Source: Pseudomonas migulae (GTDB lineage: Bacteria; Pseudomonadota; Gammaproteobacteria; Pseudomonadales; Pseudomonadaceae). From it: a stretch of DNA of 64,000 nucleotides. Every line of letters starts with the position of its first letter. Positions within the stretch are counted from its first letter, which is position 1. The position numbers and the translations under genes were made by a program. The stretch covers positions 4,390,501 through 4,454,500 of the forward strand of contig NZ_JALJWR010000001.1 of assembly GCF_024169315.1 (NCBI RefSeq). Reading direction: 5' to 3'. Shown here piece by piece: positions 7,869 through 17,291 of this stretch. The notes under the pieces are model-generated. The model did no database searches. It saw only the letters and a program-made list of their open reading frames with translations, and was not told the DNA's origin.

Positions 7869-9833
7869 TTACAGCAAGATGGTGCGGATGTCTGCCAGCA
7901 GGTCGCTCAGACGCTTGGTGAAGCGTGCAGCAGCGGCGCCGTTGATCACACGGTGATCGTAGGACAGCGACAGTGGCAGCATCAGTTTCGGCTGGAAGGC
8001 TTTGCCGTCCCAGACTGGCTGGATGGTTGCCTTGGAAACACCGAGGATCGCCACTTCCGGCGCGTTGACGATCGGCGTGAAGCCGGTGCCGCCAATGTGG
8101 CCGAGGCTGGAAATGGTGAAGCAGGCGCCTTGCATGTCGTCAGCGGTGAGCTTCTTGTCGCGGGCCTTGGCGGCCAGCGCAGCGGCTTCGGCTGCCAGTT
8201 GCAACAGGCTCTTCTGATCGACGTTCTTGATGACCGGTACCAGCAGGCCTTCAGGGGTGTCGACCGCGAAGCCGATGTTCACGTACTTCTTGCGGATGAT
8301 TGCCTTGCCGCTTGGGGCCAGCGAACTGTTGAAGTCCGGCAGTTCTTTGAGCAGGTGCGCGCAGGACTTGAGCAGCAGCGGCAGGATGGTCAGCTTGACG
8401 CCGGCCTTCTCTGCAACGGCTTTCTGAGCGATACGGAACGCTTCCAGCTCGGTGATATCAGCCGAATCGAACTGAGTCACGTGCGGAATGTTCAGCCAAC
8501 TGCGGTGCAGGCTCGACGCGCCGATCTGCATCAGGCGAGTCATCGGCACTTCTTCGGTTTCACCGAAGCGGCTGAAGTCCACGACCGGAATCGGCGGGAT
8601 GCCCGCGCCACCGGTTGCGCCGCCAGCGGCCGGTGCTTCCTTGGCCTTCTGCATCATGGCTTTGACGTAAACCTGAACGTCTTCTTTCAGCACACGACCG
8701 TGCGGACCGCTTGGGCTGACCGCGCTCAGCTCGACACCGAACTCGCGTGCCAGTTGCCGTACGGCCGGGCCAGCGTGAACCTTGGCGCCAGACTTGGCCG
8801 GTGCAGCAGCCGGTGCGGCCGGTGCCGGAGCAGCGGGTGCCGCGGCGGCCGGAGCAGGGGCAGCAGCGCTCGGTGCAGCAGCGGCGGTCGCCGGGGCCGC
8901 AGCAGGCGCAGCGCCTTTGACTTTCAGCTTCAGGATCAGGTCGCCGGTACCGACTTCGTCATCCAGCTTGATGGAAACGCTTTCCACCACGCCAGCGGCC
9001 GGCGATGGAATTTCCATGCTCGCCTTGTCGGATTCCAGGGTGATCAGCGACTGGTCGGCGGTGACGGTGTCGCCGGCCTTGACCAGCACTTCGATGATCT
9101 TGGCCTTGCCCGACGAACCGATGTCCGGGACGTGAATGTCCTGAACGCTGTCGGCAACCGGTGCAGCCGGTGCCGCAGCGGCCGGTGCCGGAGCAGCGGC
9201 AGCAGGTGCAGCCGCCTGAGCTGGCGCGGCAGCAGCCGGTGCCGCAGCACCCGCCACTTCCAGGTCCAGGATCAGGTCGCCAGTGCCGACTTCGTCGTTG
9301 AGCTTGACGCTGATGCTCTTGACCACGCCAGCGGCTGGCGATGGAATTTCCATGCTCGCCTTGTCGGATTCCAGGGTGATCAGCGACTGATCGGCCTCGA
9401 CGGTGTCACCGACCTTGACCTGGATCTCGATGATCTGGGCCTTGCCTGCCGAACCGATGTCCGGCACGTGCACTTGCTGAACCGAAGCGGCAGCAGGCGC
9501 GGCAGCCGGAGCAGGAGCGGCGGCAGGTGCAGCAGCCGGTTTCGCTTCAGCCTTGGCGGCCGGTGCCGCAGCGGCAGGCGCAGGGGCCGCAGCAGCGGCA
9601 CCTTCGACTTCCAACTCCAGCAACTCGTCGCCTTCTTTCAGGCGATCGCCCAGCTTCACTTTCAGGCTCTTGATGATACCGGCCTTCGGCGCAGGCACTT
9701 CCATGCTCGCCTTGTCCGATTCCAGCGTCAGGATGCTCTGGTCGGCTTCGATACGGTCGCCGACCTTCACAAACAGTTCAATTACTTCACCTTCACCGCT
9801 GCCGATGTCAGGTACGCGAATGAGTTCGCTCAC
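7869..9833 (-). CDS. aceF: Dihydrolipoyl acetyltransferase, pyruvate dehydrogenase E2
   Basis: The 654-residue E2 core protein moves acetyl groups from E1 to CoA in the pyruvate dehydrogenase complex. It has three lipoyl domains whose lipoate-bearing ESDKASM motifs place the lysines at 41, 158 and 270. The domains are joined by long Ala/Pro linkers. A peripheral-subunit-binding domain (about 351-388, VRQLAREFGVELS) and the acetyltransferase core with SYDHRVINGA near the C-terminus follow. Lipoyl domains 2 and 3 are nearly identical in protein and DNA, suggesting recent duplication or gene conversion. As I recall, P. aeruginosa AceF has two lipoyl domains. It lies 11 bases after aceE in one operon and ends at a strong terminator. 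Confidence 0.97.
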   Translation of the reverse strand: MSELIRVPDIGSGEGEVIELFVKVGDRIEADQSILTLESDKASMEVPAPKAGIIKSLKVKLGDRLKEGDELLELEVEGAAAAAPAPAAAAPAAKAEAKPAAAPAAAPAPAAAPAAASVQQVHVPDIGSAGKAQIIEIQVKVGDTVEADQSLITLESDKASMEIPSPAAGVVKSISVKLNDEVGTGDLILDLEVAGAAAPAAAAPAQAAAPAAAAPAPAAAAPAAPVADSVQDIHVPDIGSSGKAKIIEVLVKAGDTVTADQSLITLESDKASMEIPSPAAGVVESVSIKLDDEVGTGDLILKLKVKGAAPAAAPATAAAAPSAAAPAPAAAAPAAPAPAAPAAAPAKSGAKVHAGPAVRQLAREFGVELSAVSPSGPHGRVLKEDVQVYVKAMMQKAKEAPAAGGATGGAGIPPIPVVDFSRFGETEEVPMTRLMQIGASSLHRSWLNIPHVTQFDSADITELEAFRIAQKAVAEKAGVKLTILPLLLKSCAHLLKELPDFNSSLAPSGKAIIRKKYVNIGFAVDTPEGLLVPVIKNVDQKSLLQLAAEAAALAAKARDKKLTADDMQGACFTISSLGHIGGTGFTPIVNAPEVAILGVSKATIQPVWDGKAFQPKLMLPLSLSYDHRVINGAAAARFTKRLSDLLADIRTILL

Positions 9834-9844
9834 AGAGTGTCTCC

Positions 9845-12490
9845 TCAGCAGTCCAGTGGGTTGCGTTTTTCCGGGTCGATACCGAACTTGGCGATGGCTT
9901 CAGCCACCACTTTAGGTTCGATGTCGCCACGGTCAGCCAATGCTTCCAGGGCTGCCAACACCACGAAATGACGATCGACTTCGAAGAAGTGACGCAGCTT
10001 CTTGCGGCTGTCACTGCGGCCGAAACCGTCGGTGCCCAGGACTTTGAATTCCTTGGACGGTACCCACTGACGAATTTGCTCTGCGAACAGTTTCATGTAG
10101 TCGGTAGACGCGATGACCGGACCTTTACGGCCGTTCAGGCACTCTTCGACGTAGCTCAGCTTAGGCTTCTGGCCAGGGTGCAGACGGTTGGTGCGCTCGA
10201 CGGCCAGGCCATCGCGACGCAGTTCGTTGAAGCTGGTAACGCTCCACACGTCGGCGCCGACGTTGAACTGTTCACGCAGGATCTTCGCCGCTTCACGGAC
10301 TTCACGCAGGATGGTGCCGGAGCCCATCAGCTGAACGTGGTGCGCCGCTTCGCGGGTGTCTTCCTCGAGCAGGTACATGCCCTTGATGATGCCTTCCTCG
10401 ACACCGGCCGGCATGGCTGGCTGCTGGTAGGACTCGTTCATCACGGTGATGTAGTAGAAAACGTCCTGTTGCTCTTCGGTCATCTTCTTCATGCCGTCCT
10501 GAATGATCACCGCCAGCTCGTAGCCGTAGGTTGGATCAAAGGTGCGGCAGTTCGGGATGGTGGCCGCCAGGATGTGGCTGTGACCGTCTTCGTGTTGCAG
10601 GCCTTCGCCGTTCAGCGTGGTCCGGCCGGCGGTGCCGCCGATCAGGAAGCCACGGGTACGGCTGTCGCCGGCAGCCCAGGCCAGGTCGCCGATACGCTGG
10701 AAACCGAACATCGAGTAGAAGATGTAGAACGGCAGCATTGGCTGGTTGTGGCTGGAGTACGAAGTACCGGCAGCGATGAAGGAGCTCATGGCGCCCGCTT
10801 CGTTGATGCCTTCTTCGAGGATCTGGCCCTTCTTGTCTTCCTTGTAGAACATCACCTGGTCTTTATCGACTGGCTCGTAGAGCTGGCCGACGGACGAGTA
10901 GATGCCCAACTGACGGAACATGCCTTCCATACCGAAGGTACGGGCTTCGTCCGGGATGATCGGAACGATGCGCGGGCCGATTTCCTTGTCCTTGACCAGC
11001 TGCGCGAGGATCCGCACGAAGGCCATGGTGGTGGAAATTTCACGGTCGCCCGAACCATCAAGAATGGCCTTGAGGGTATCGAGGGACGGAGTCGGCACGC
11101 TGAAGCTCTGCGCGCGGCGCTGTGGCACGAAACCGCCCAGTGCAGTGCGGCGCTCGCTCAGGTAGCGGGCTTCGGCGCTGTTTGGTTCAGGCTTGAAGAA
11201 CGGCAGGTTTTCCAGCTCTTCGTCGCGCACCGGGATGTCGAAACGATCGCGGAACAGCTTCAGGCTTTCAACATCAACCTTCTTGGTGTTGTGCGCGGTG
11301 TTTTTCGCTTCGCCGGCACCGGTGCCATAACCCTTGATGGTCTTGGCCAGGATGACGGTCGGTTGTTCTTTGTGGTTGACCGCTTCGTGGTACGCCGCGT
11401 AGACCTTGTACGGGTCGTGGCCGCCACGGTTGAGTTTCCAGATCTCGTCGTCGGACAAGTCTTCAACCATCGCCTTGAGTTCAGGCGTGTTGAAGAAGTG
11501 TTCACGTACGAACGCGCCGTCTTTGGCTTTGTAGTTCTGGTACTCGCCGTCGATGACTTCGTCCATGCGACGTTGCAGGATGCCGTCGACGTCTTTGGCC
11601 AGCAGCGGGTCCCAGAAACGGCCCCAGATGACTTTGGTCACGTTCCACTGAGCACCGCGGAACACGCCTTCGAGTTCCTGGATGATCTTGCCGTTGCCGC
11701 GAACCGGGCCGTCGAGGCGCTGCAGGTTGCAGTTGATGACGAAGATCAGGTTGTCGAGCTTCTCGCGGCCAGCCAGCGAGATCGCGCCCAGGGATTCCGG
11801 CTCGTCGCACTCGCCGTCGCCCAGGAAGCACCAGACTTTCTGCTTGCCTTCCGGAATGAAGCCACGGGCTTCCAGGTACTTCATGAAGCGTGCCTGGTAG
11901 ATCGCCTGGATCGGGCCCAGACCCATGGAAACAGTCGGGAACTGCCAGAAATCAGGCATCAGCCAAGGGTGCGGGTAGGACGACAGGCCCTGACCGTCCA
12001 CTTCCTGGCGGAAGTTGTTCATCTGGTCTTCGGTGATGCGGCCTTCCATGAACGCACGGGCGTAAACGCCTGGCGAGGTGTGGCCCTGGAAGTAGATCAG
12101 GTCGCCGCCGTGTTCGTCGGTCGGGGCCTGGAAGAAATAGTTGAAGCCGATGTCGTACAGGGTTGCGCTGGAGGCGAAGCTGGAGATGTGACCGCCCAGG
12201 TCAGAATCTTTCAGGTTCGTACGCATCACCATGGCCATCGCGTTCCAGCGTACCAGCGAGCGAATGCGGCGTTCCATGAACAGGTCGCCAGGCATGCGTG
12301 CTTCGTGGGTAACGGGAATGGTGTTGCGGTATGGCGTGGTGATGGCGTAAGGCAATTGCGAACCGCTGCGGGTTGCGAGTTCGCCCATACGGGTCATCAG
12401 ATAGTGAGCGCGGTCTTCGCCTTCTTTGTCGAGAACCGATTCCAGGGCGTCCAGCCATTCCTGGGTTTCGACGGGATCGAGGTCTTGCAT
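9845..12490 (-). CDS. aceE: Pyruvate dehydrogenase E1 component (homodimeric type)
   Basis: The 881-residue thiamine-diphosphate enzyme decarboxylates pyruvate and acetylates the E2 lipoyl groups. The ThDP/Mg motif GDGECDEPESLGA followed by NCNLQRLDGPV is present, with FQGHTSPGVYARAF and the C-terminal SVTSFNELRRDG region typical of AceE. The start at 12490 (MQDLDPVETQEW) is chosen because a GGAG site lies nine bases upstream. The longer frame to 12622 would translate the promoter region. It is the first gene of the aceE-aceF operon, divergent from glnE. Paired palindromes in the upstream region are likely operators (see separate entry). Confidence 0.97.
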   Translation of the reverse strand: MQDLDPVETQEWLDALESVLDKEGEDRAHYLMTRMGELATRSGSQLPYAITTPYRNTIPVTHEARMPGDLFMERRIRSLVRWNAMAMVMRTNLKDSDLGGHISSFASSATLYDIGFNYFFQAPTDEHGGDLIYFQGHTSPGVYARAFMEGRITEDQMNNFRQEVDGQGLSSYPHPWLMPDFWQFPTVSMGLGPIQAIYQARFMKYLEARGFIPEGKQKVWCFLGDGECDEPESLGAISLAGREKLDNLIFVINCNLQRLDGPVRGNGKIIQELEGVFRGAQWNVTKVIWGRFWDPLLAKDVDGILQRRMDEVIDGEYQNYKAKDGAFVREHFFNTPELKAMVEDLSDDEIWKLNRGGHDPYKVYAAYHEAVNHKEQPTVILAKTIKGYGTGAGEAKNTAHNTKKVDVESLKLFRDRFDIPVRDEELENLPFFKPEPNSAEARYLSERRTALGGFVPQRRAQSFSVPTPSLDTLKAILDGSGDREISTTMAFVRILAQLVKDKEIGPRIVPIIPDEARTFGMEGMFRQLGIYSSVGQLYEPVDKDQVMFYKEDKKGQILEEGINEAGAMSSFIAAGTSYSSHNQPMLPFYIFYSMFGFQRIGDLAWAAGDSRTRGFLIGGTAGRTTLNGEGLQHEDGHSHILAATIPNCRTFDPTYGYELAVIIQDGMKKMTEEQQDVFYYITVMNESYQQPAMPAGVEEGIIKGMYLLEEDTREAAHHVQLMGSGTILREVREAAKILREQFNVGADVWSVTSFNELRRDGLAVERTNRLHPGQKPKLSYVEECLNGRKGPVIASTDYMKLFAEQIRQWVPSKEFKVLGTDGFGRSDSRKKLRHFFEVDRHFVVLAALEALADRGDIEPKVVAEAIAKFGIDPEKRNPLDC

Positions 12491-12601
12491 GGCTTGCTCC
12501 AGGGCGGAAAGGCTTCCAGAATCGGTTGCCTGAGTTTGCGACTGGCCTTGTGGGCAGACGATATAAATTCTTGGATTGCCGAGAGGTAGGTTCCGGCGGC
12601 G

Positions 12602-12668
12602 TGTAGTTTTACTACAAATCATCGGGCATTTCAGCTATCCGAATGTATATACGAGTAGTAAAACTACA
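12602..12668. promoter_or_regulatory. Two matching palindromes in the aceE-glnE divergent promoter region
   Basis: The 384-base gap between aceE and glnE has no gene. TGTAGTTTTACTACA at 12602-12616 is a near-perfect palindrome, and AGTAGTAAAACTACA at 12654-12668 is its reverse complement with one mismatch. The centres are 52 bp apart, about five helical turns, suiting a dimeric regulator binding co-operatively or looping. The TGTA-N7-TACA form resembles sites described for HexR, a regulator of central carbon metabolism; a PdhR-like GntR regulator is another option. A weaker GTAGTG...CACTAC pair is at 12816-12840. An AT-rich TGTATATAC at 12644-12652, between the two sites, may be part of a promoter. 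Confidence 0.55.
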
Positions 12669-12874
12669 GATGAGCGGCTTGTGGCCTCCAGCTGCGTTGT
12701 GAGAATAATCGTTAAGGTTGGTCTTTTGCCAACCGAAAAAGGTGAAAGCTTGATGCTGTCTGCCAAATATAAAGAAATTTCAGCTATTTCTAACCTTTGT
12801 TCGACAGTCGATCACGTAGTGCGATTTGAAAATTCACTACATGCAGCCCTCTACACGCCGATCAAGGATAGACC

Positions 12875-15814
12875 ATGAGCCTTCCTTCGCTTGCCGAACT
12901 GCCCGGCATTCTCCTGCCGTTTGTCACCCGTGCCGAGCAGTCGTTCCGTACGGCCGTCGAGGCGCTCGATGATGATCATGGCCTGTCCGGCTGGACGCCT
13001 GAGCGCTGGGCGCAATTCGCCCGCGTCACCGCCGCCAGCGACTTCGTGATTGAACAGAGCGTTCGTGACCCTTTGATGTTGCTCGCGCTGGTGCAGTCCG
13101 GCGAACTGGATCGCGGGTTTGCCCCCGGCGAGTTGTGTGCGCAGATTGCGGTGGCGGTGAATGCGGCGGAAACCGAAGACGAACTCGGCCGCGTCCTGCG
13201 TCGCCAGCGCACCCGCCATCAAGTGCGAATCATCTGGCGTGACCTGACCCGCCAGGCCGATCTGGTCCAGACCTGCCGCGACCTCTCGGACATGGCCGAT
13301 GCCAGCATCGATCAAGCCTATCAGTGGTTGTACTCGCGCCATTGCCAGCAGTTCGGTGTGCCGACCGGTCGGCGCAGCGGCGAGCCGCAGCAGATGGTCA
13401 TCCTTGGCATGGGCAAGCTCGGCGCCGTCGAGCTGAACCTGTCGTCGGACATCGACCTGATCTTCGCCTACCCCGAAGGCGGCGAAACCGTCGGCATGAA
13501 ACGCTCGCTGGATAATCAGGAATTTTTCATCCGTCTCGGCCAGCGGCTGATCAAGGCGCTGGACCCGATGACCGTCGACGGCTTCGTATTCCGCGTCGAC
13601 ATGCGCCTTCGGCCATACGGTTCGGCCGGTGCGTTGGTGCTGAGCTTCAACGCACTGGAACAGTATTACCAGGACCAGGGTCGTGACTGGGAACGCTACG
13701 CGATGATCAAGTCGCGGGTGGTCGCTGGCGATCAAGTGGCGGGCGCGCAACTGCAAGAGATGCTGCGGCCGTTCGTCTACCGGCGTTACCTGGACTTCTC
13801 CGCCATCGAAGCGCTGCGCACGATGAAGCAGCTGATCCAGCAGGAAGTCCGGCGCAAGGGCATGGCCGATAACATCAAGCTCGGCTCCGGCGGCATCCGC
13901 GAAGTCGAGTTTATCGCCCAGGCGTTCCAGCTGATTCACGGCGGTCGCGATCTGAGCCTGCAGCAACGTCCGCTGTTAAAAGTACTGAGCACCCTGGAAG
14001 GTCAGGGTTACCTGCCGCCAGCGGTGATCAGCGAGCTGCGCGAAGGCTACGAATTCCTGCGGTACACGGAGCACGCCATTCAGGCGATTGCCGACCGCCA
14101 GACCCAGATGTTGCCGGATGGCGCACAGGACCAGGCGCGCATTGCCTTTATGTTGGGCTTCGCCGATTGGGCGGCCTTTCATGAGCAGCTGATGTATTGG
14201 CGCGGTCGTATTGCGTGGCACTTCGGCCAGGTGATTGCCGATCCCGACGAAGAAGAGGGGACTGAAAGCGAAGTGGTGGTCGGCGGTGAATGGTTGCCGT
14301 TGTGGGAAGAGGCGCAGGACGAAGAGGCCGCGTGTCGCCAGTTGGAAGAGGGCGGTTTCGTCGATGCCACCAAAGCCCTGAAAGCCTTGGCCAGCCTGCG
14401 CAGCAGCCCGCAATTGCGCGCAATGCAGCGTTTGGGGCGCGAACGCCTTGATGCCTTTATTCCACGCTTACTGGCACAGGCGGTCGAACACGCCAATCCG
14501 GATCTGGTGCTGGAACGCGTGCTGCCGCTGGTTGAAGCGGTGGCCCGGCGTTCCGCCTACCTGGTGCTGCTGACCGAAAACCCCGGCGCGCTGCGCCGCT
14601 TGCTGACCTTGTGCGCCGCGAGCCCGTGGATCGCCGAACAGATCACCCGCTTCCCGTTGCTGCTCGACGAATTGCTCAACGAAGGCCGGTTGTTCAAGCC
14701 GCCGTTGGCGCCGGAACTGGCCGCCGAGTTGCGCGAGCGTCTGACGCGAATCCCCGAGGACGACCTCGAACAACAAATGGAAGCCCTGCGCCATTTCAAA
14801 CTGGCGCACCGCCTTCGCGTCGCCGCGTCGGAAATCGCCGGCAGCCTGCCGTTGATGAAAGTCAGCGACTACCTGACGTGGCTTGCCGAAGCGATTCTCG
14901 AGCAAGTGCTGGCCCTGGCCTGGCGCCAGACCGTGGCCAAATACGGCACGCCGCTGCGCAGTGACGGTACGTTGTGCGATCCGGGCTTTATCATTGTCGG
15001 TTACGGGAAAGTCGGCGGCCTGGAATTGGGGCATGGTTCGGACCTGGACCTGGTGTTCATTCACGACGGCGATCCGCAGGCGGAAACCGATGGCACGAAA
15101 CCGATTGATGGCGCGCAATTCTTCACCCGGCTCGGGCAGCGGATCATTCATTTACTCACGGCCCAGACCAACTCCGGTCAGCTGTATGAAGTGGACATGC
15201 GCCTGCGACCGTCCGGTGCGTCCGGTCTGCTGGTGAGTTCGCTCGGCGCGTTTGCGCGTTATCAGGAAAACGAGGCCTGGACCTGGGAACATCAGGCGCT
15301 GGTACGGGCGCGGGTATTGGTGGGCAGTCAGGACGTCGGCCAGGCGTTCGAGAAGGTTCGCGCAGCGATATTGGGCAAGCCCCGGGATTTGCCGACCTTG
15401 CGTCAGGAGGTCAGCGAGATGCGCGCCAAGATGCGCGACAACCTCGGCAGCAAGAGCACCGCAGCCGGCACCGGGGCGAATGCCTTCGAGGCCACGGCGC
15501 CGTTCGATCTCAAGCAGGACGCCGGAGGTATCGTCGATATTGAATTTATGGTGCAATACGCGGCCTTGGCGTGGTCCGAAACACACCCGCCATTGCTGCG
15601 CTGGACCGACAATATCCGCATTCTGGAAGAGCTGGAACACGAAGGGCTGATGCCCGCCGAAGACGCCAGCCTGTTGCGCGAGGCCTATAAAGCCTACCGC
15701 TCCGCTGCGCACCGGCAGGCCTTGCAGAAGGACCCCGGGGTGATACCGGGCGACCAGTTCGTGGACGAGCGACGGCAAGTATTGCGGATCTGGAAAGAGT
15801 TGGGGCTGAGGTGA
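12875..15814 (+). CDS. glnE: Glutamine synthetase adenylyltransferase/deadenylase
   Basis: The 979-residue bifunctional enzyme adenylylates and de-adenylylates glutamine synthetase under PII control. Two nucleotidyltransferase domains are visible: GMGKLGAVELNLSSDIDL starting at residue 178 (usually the deadenylase half) and GYGKVGGLELGHGSDLDL starting at 709 (the adenylylase half). Each is followed by a helical region such as KLGSGGIREVEF or KQDAGGIVDIEF. The ATG at 12875 follows AAGGATAGACC. Length and motifs are normal. In P. aeruginosa, as I recall, ilvE follows glnE; here a REP array lies between glnE and waaF. Confidence 0.96.
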   Translation: MSLPSLAELPGILLPFVTRAEQSFRTAVEALDDDHGLSGWTPERWAQFARVTAASDFVIEQSVRDPLMLLALVQSGELDRGFAPGELCAQIAVAVNAAETEDELGRVLRRQRTRHQVRIIWRDLTRQADLVQTCRDLSDMADASIDQAYQWLYSRHCQQFGVPTGRRSGEPQQMVILGMGKLGAVELNLSSDIDLIFAYPEGGETVGMKRSLDNQEFFIRLGQRLIKALDPMTVDGFVFRVDMRLRPYGSAGALVLSFNALEQYYQDQGRDWERYAMIKSRVVAGDQVAGAQLQEMLRPFVYRRYLDFSAIEALRTMKQLIQQEVRRKGMADNIKLGSGGIREVEFIAQAFQLIHGGRDLSLQQRPLLKVLSTLEGQGYLPPAVISELREGYEFLRYTEHAIQAIADRQTQMLPDGAQDQARIAFMLGFADWAAFHEQLMYWRGRIAWHFGQVIADPDEEEGTESEVVVGGEWLPLWEEAQDEEAACRQLEEGGFVDATKALKALASLRSSPQLRAMQRLGRERLDAFIPRLLAQAVEHANPDLVLERVLPLVEAVARRSAYLVLLTENPGALRRLLTLCAASPWIAEQITRFPLLLDELLNEGRLFKPPLAPELAAELRERLTRIPEDDLEQQMEALRHFKLAHRLRVAASEIAGSLPLMKVSDYLTWLAEAILEQVLALAWRQTVAKYGTPLRSDGTLCDPGFIIVGYGKVGGLELGHGSDLDLVFIHDGDPQAETDGTKPIDGAQFFTRLGQRIIHLLTAQTNSGQLYEVDMRLRPSGASGLLVSSLGAFARYQENEAWTWEHQALVRARVLVGSQDVGQAFEKVRAAILGKPRDLPTLRQEVSEMRAKMRDNLGSKSTAAGTGANAFEATAPFDLKQDAGGIVDIEFMVQYAALAWSETHPPLLRWTDNIRILEELEHEGLMPAEDASLLREAYKAYRSAAHRQALQKDPGVIPGDQFVDERRQVLRIWKELGLR

Positions 15815-15843
15815 AACCCGGTAGTCGAAGCGACAAGATTCAA

Positions 15844-16204
15844 ATGTGGGAGCGGGCTTGCTCGCGAAGGCGTAGTGCCAGTCGACGTTGATGTTGGATG
15901 TGATTGCCCCTTCGCGAGCAAGCCCGCTCCCACAGTAGATCTGCATAGTTTCGCAGATCGATGTACACCAAATCCCAATGTGGGAGCGGGCTTGCTCGCG
16001 AAGGCGTAGTGCCAGTCGACGTTGATGTTGGATGTGATTGCCCCTTCGCGAGCAAGCCCGCTCCCACAGTAGATCTGCATAGTTTCGCAGATTGATGTAC
16101 ACCAAATCCCAATGTGGGAGCGGGCTTGCCCGCGATAGCGGAGTGACAGTCGACAGTAATGTTGAAGGTGATGACCCATCGCAAGCAGCTCCGCTCCCGC
16201 AGTG
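15844..16204. repeat. Tandem REP/BIME array, 134-bp period
   Basis: The 441-base glnE-waaF gap is mostly this array. The unit starts AATGTGGGAGCGGGCTTGC at 15843, 15977 and 16111, a period of exactly 134 bp. Each unit contains two opposing REP arms around a spacer with GTCGACGTTGATG, then a shared linker with TAGATCTGCATAGTTTCGCAG. Units 1 and 2 differ at one or two bases. Unit 3 diverges after the first arm (CCCGCGATAGCGG) and has a decayed second arm. No open frame of note lies here. Confidence 0.92.
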
Positions 16205-16215
16205 ATTCTCGAGGC

Positions 16216-16245
16216 GGGGAGGCGTATGCCTCCCCGGTTCGTTTT
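16216..16245 (+). terminator. Terminator-like hairpin just upstream of waaF
   Basis: GGGGAGGC (16216-16223), loop GTAT, GCCTCCCC (16228-16235), then GGTTCGTTTTT, with waaF starting 11 bases after the T-tract. It may end glnE transcription or act as an attenuator in the waaF leader. Confidence 0.6.
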
Positions 16246-16255
16246 TGGAAACCAC

Positions 16256-17290
16256 ATGAAAATTCTGATCGTTGGGCCCAGTTGGGTCGGTGACATGGTG
16301 ATGGCGCAGACACTGTTTCAGTGTCTCAAGCAACGCCACCCGCAGTGCGAAATCGACGTCCTGGCCCCCGAGTGGAGCCGGCCGATTCTTGAGCGCATGC
16401 CCGAAGTTCGCCAGGCCTTGAGCTTTCCGCTCGGCCACGGCGCCCTGGAGCTGGCGACGCGTCGGCGCATCGGCAAATCCCTGGCCGGCCAGTACGACCA
16501 GGCGATCCTTTTGCCCAATTCCCTGAAGTCGGCATTGGTGCCGTTCTTCGCCGGCATCCCGAAACGCACCGGCTGGCGTGGAGAATTCCGCTACGGTCTG
16601 CTCAACGACGTGCGCACGCTGGACAAAGAACGTTACCCGCTGATGATCGAGCGCTTCATGGCCCTGGCTTACGAACCGGGCCTTGAACTGCCGAAACCGT
16701 ATCCGCGCCCGACCTTGCAGATCGATCCGGTGACCCGCGAAGCGGCGCTGGCCAAATTCGGTCTGGCCCTCGACCGTCCGGTGTTGGCGCTGTGCCCCGG
16801 TGCCGAGTTCGGCGAGTCCAAGCGCTGGCCGTCCGAGCACTACGCCAAGGTCGCCGAAGCGAAGATTCGCGAAGGCTGGCAGGTCTGGCTGTTCGGTTCG
16901 AAAAACGATCATGCCGTGGGCGAAGACATCCGCGCGCGCTTGATTCCCGGCCTGCGTGAAGAGTCGGTGAACCTCAGCGGCGGCACGTCCCTGGCCGAGG
17001 CCATCGACTTGCTGTCCTGCGCAGATTCGGTGGTGTCCAACGACTCCGGCCTGATGCACGTCGCCGCAGCGCTGAATCGCCCGTTGGTGGCGGTGTACGG
17101 CTCGACGTCGCCGGGCTTCACGCCGCCGCTGGCCGAGCACGTCGAGATCGTGCGCCTGGGCATCGAATGCAGCCCGTGCTTCGATCGCACGTGTCGTTTC
17201 GGTCATTACAACTGCCTGCGACAGCTGATGCCGCAAGCGGTGAACGAAGCCTTGCAGCGGTTGCAGGGCACTGTGGTCGAGGTCAAATAG
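16256..17290 (+). CDS. waaF: LPS ADP-heptose:LPS heptosyltransferase II
   Basis: The 344-residue GT9 glycosyltransferase adds the second heptose to the LPS inner core at the cytoplasmic face of the inner membrane. The N-terminus MKILIVGPSWVGDMVMAQ is the WaaF signature. ALCPGAEFGESKRWP and the C-terminal SNDSGLMHVAAAL ADP-heptose-binding region are present. The ATG at 16256 is preferred over an upstream in-frame ATT, which would translate the hairpin. It starts the long core operon, with waaC following after one base. Confidence 0.95.
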   Translation: MKILIVGPSWVGDMVMAQTLFQCLKQRHPQCEIDVLAPEWSRPILERMPEVRQALSFPLGHGALELATRRRIGKSLAGQYDQAILLPNSLKSALVPFFAGIPKRTGWRGEFRYGLLNDVRTLDKERYPLMIERFMALAYEPGLELPKPYPRPTLQIDPVTREAALAKFGLALDRPVLALCPGAEFGESKRWPSEHYAKVAEAKIREGWQVWLFGSKNDHAVGEDIRARLIPGLREESVNLSGGTSLAEAIDLLSCADSVVSNDSGLMHVAAALNRPLVAVYGSTSPGFTPPLAEHVEIVRLGIECSPCFDRTCRFGHYNCLRQLMPQAVNEALQRLQGTVVEVK

Positions 17291-17291
17291 T

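Noticed and set aside
7788..9971. 727-codon plus-strand frame across aceF
   Set aside because: Antisense to aceF; its Arg/Gly/Ser-rich stretches mirror the Ala/Pro linkers.
9968..12589. 873-codon open frame on the plus strand across aceE
   Set aside because: It is antisense to an obvious aceE, has no ribosome site or family motif, and results from GC3 bias.
15844..16204. Regular repeats suggesting a CRISPR array
   Set aside because: The period is 134 bp with two opposing REP arms per unit and conserved spacers; no cas genes are near.
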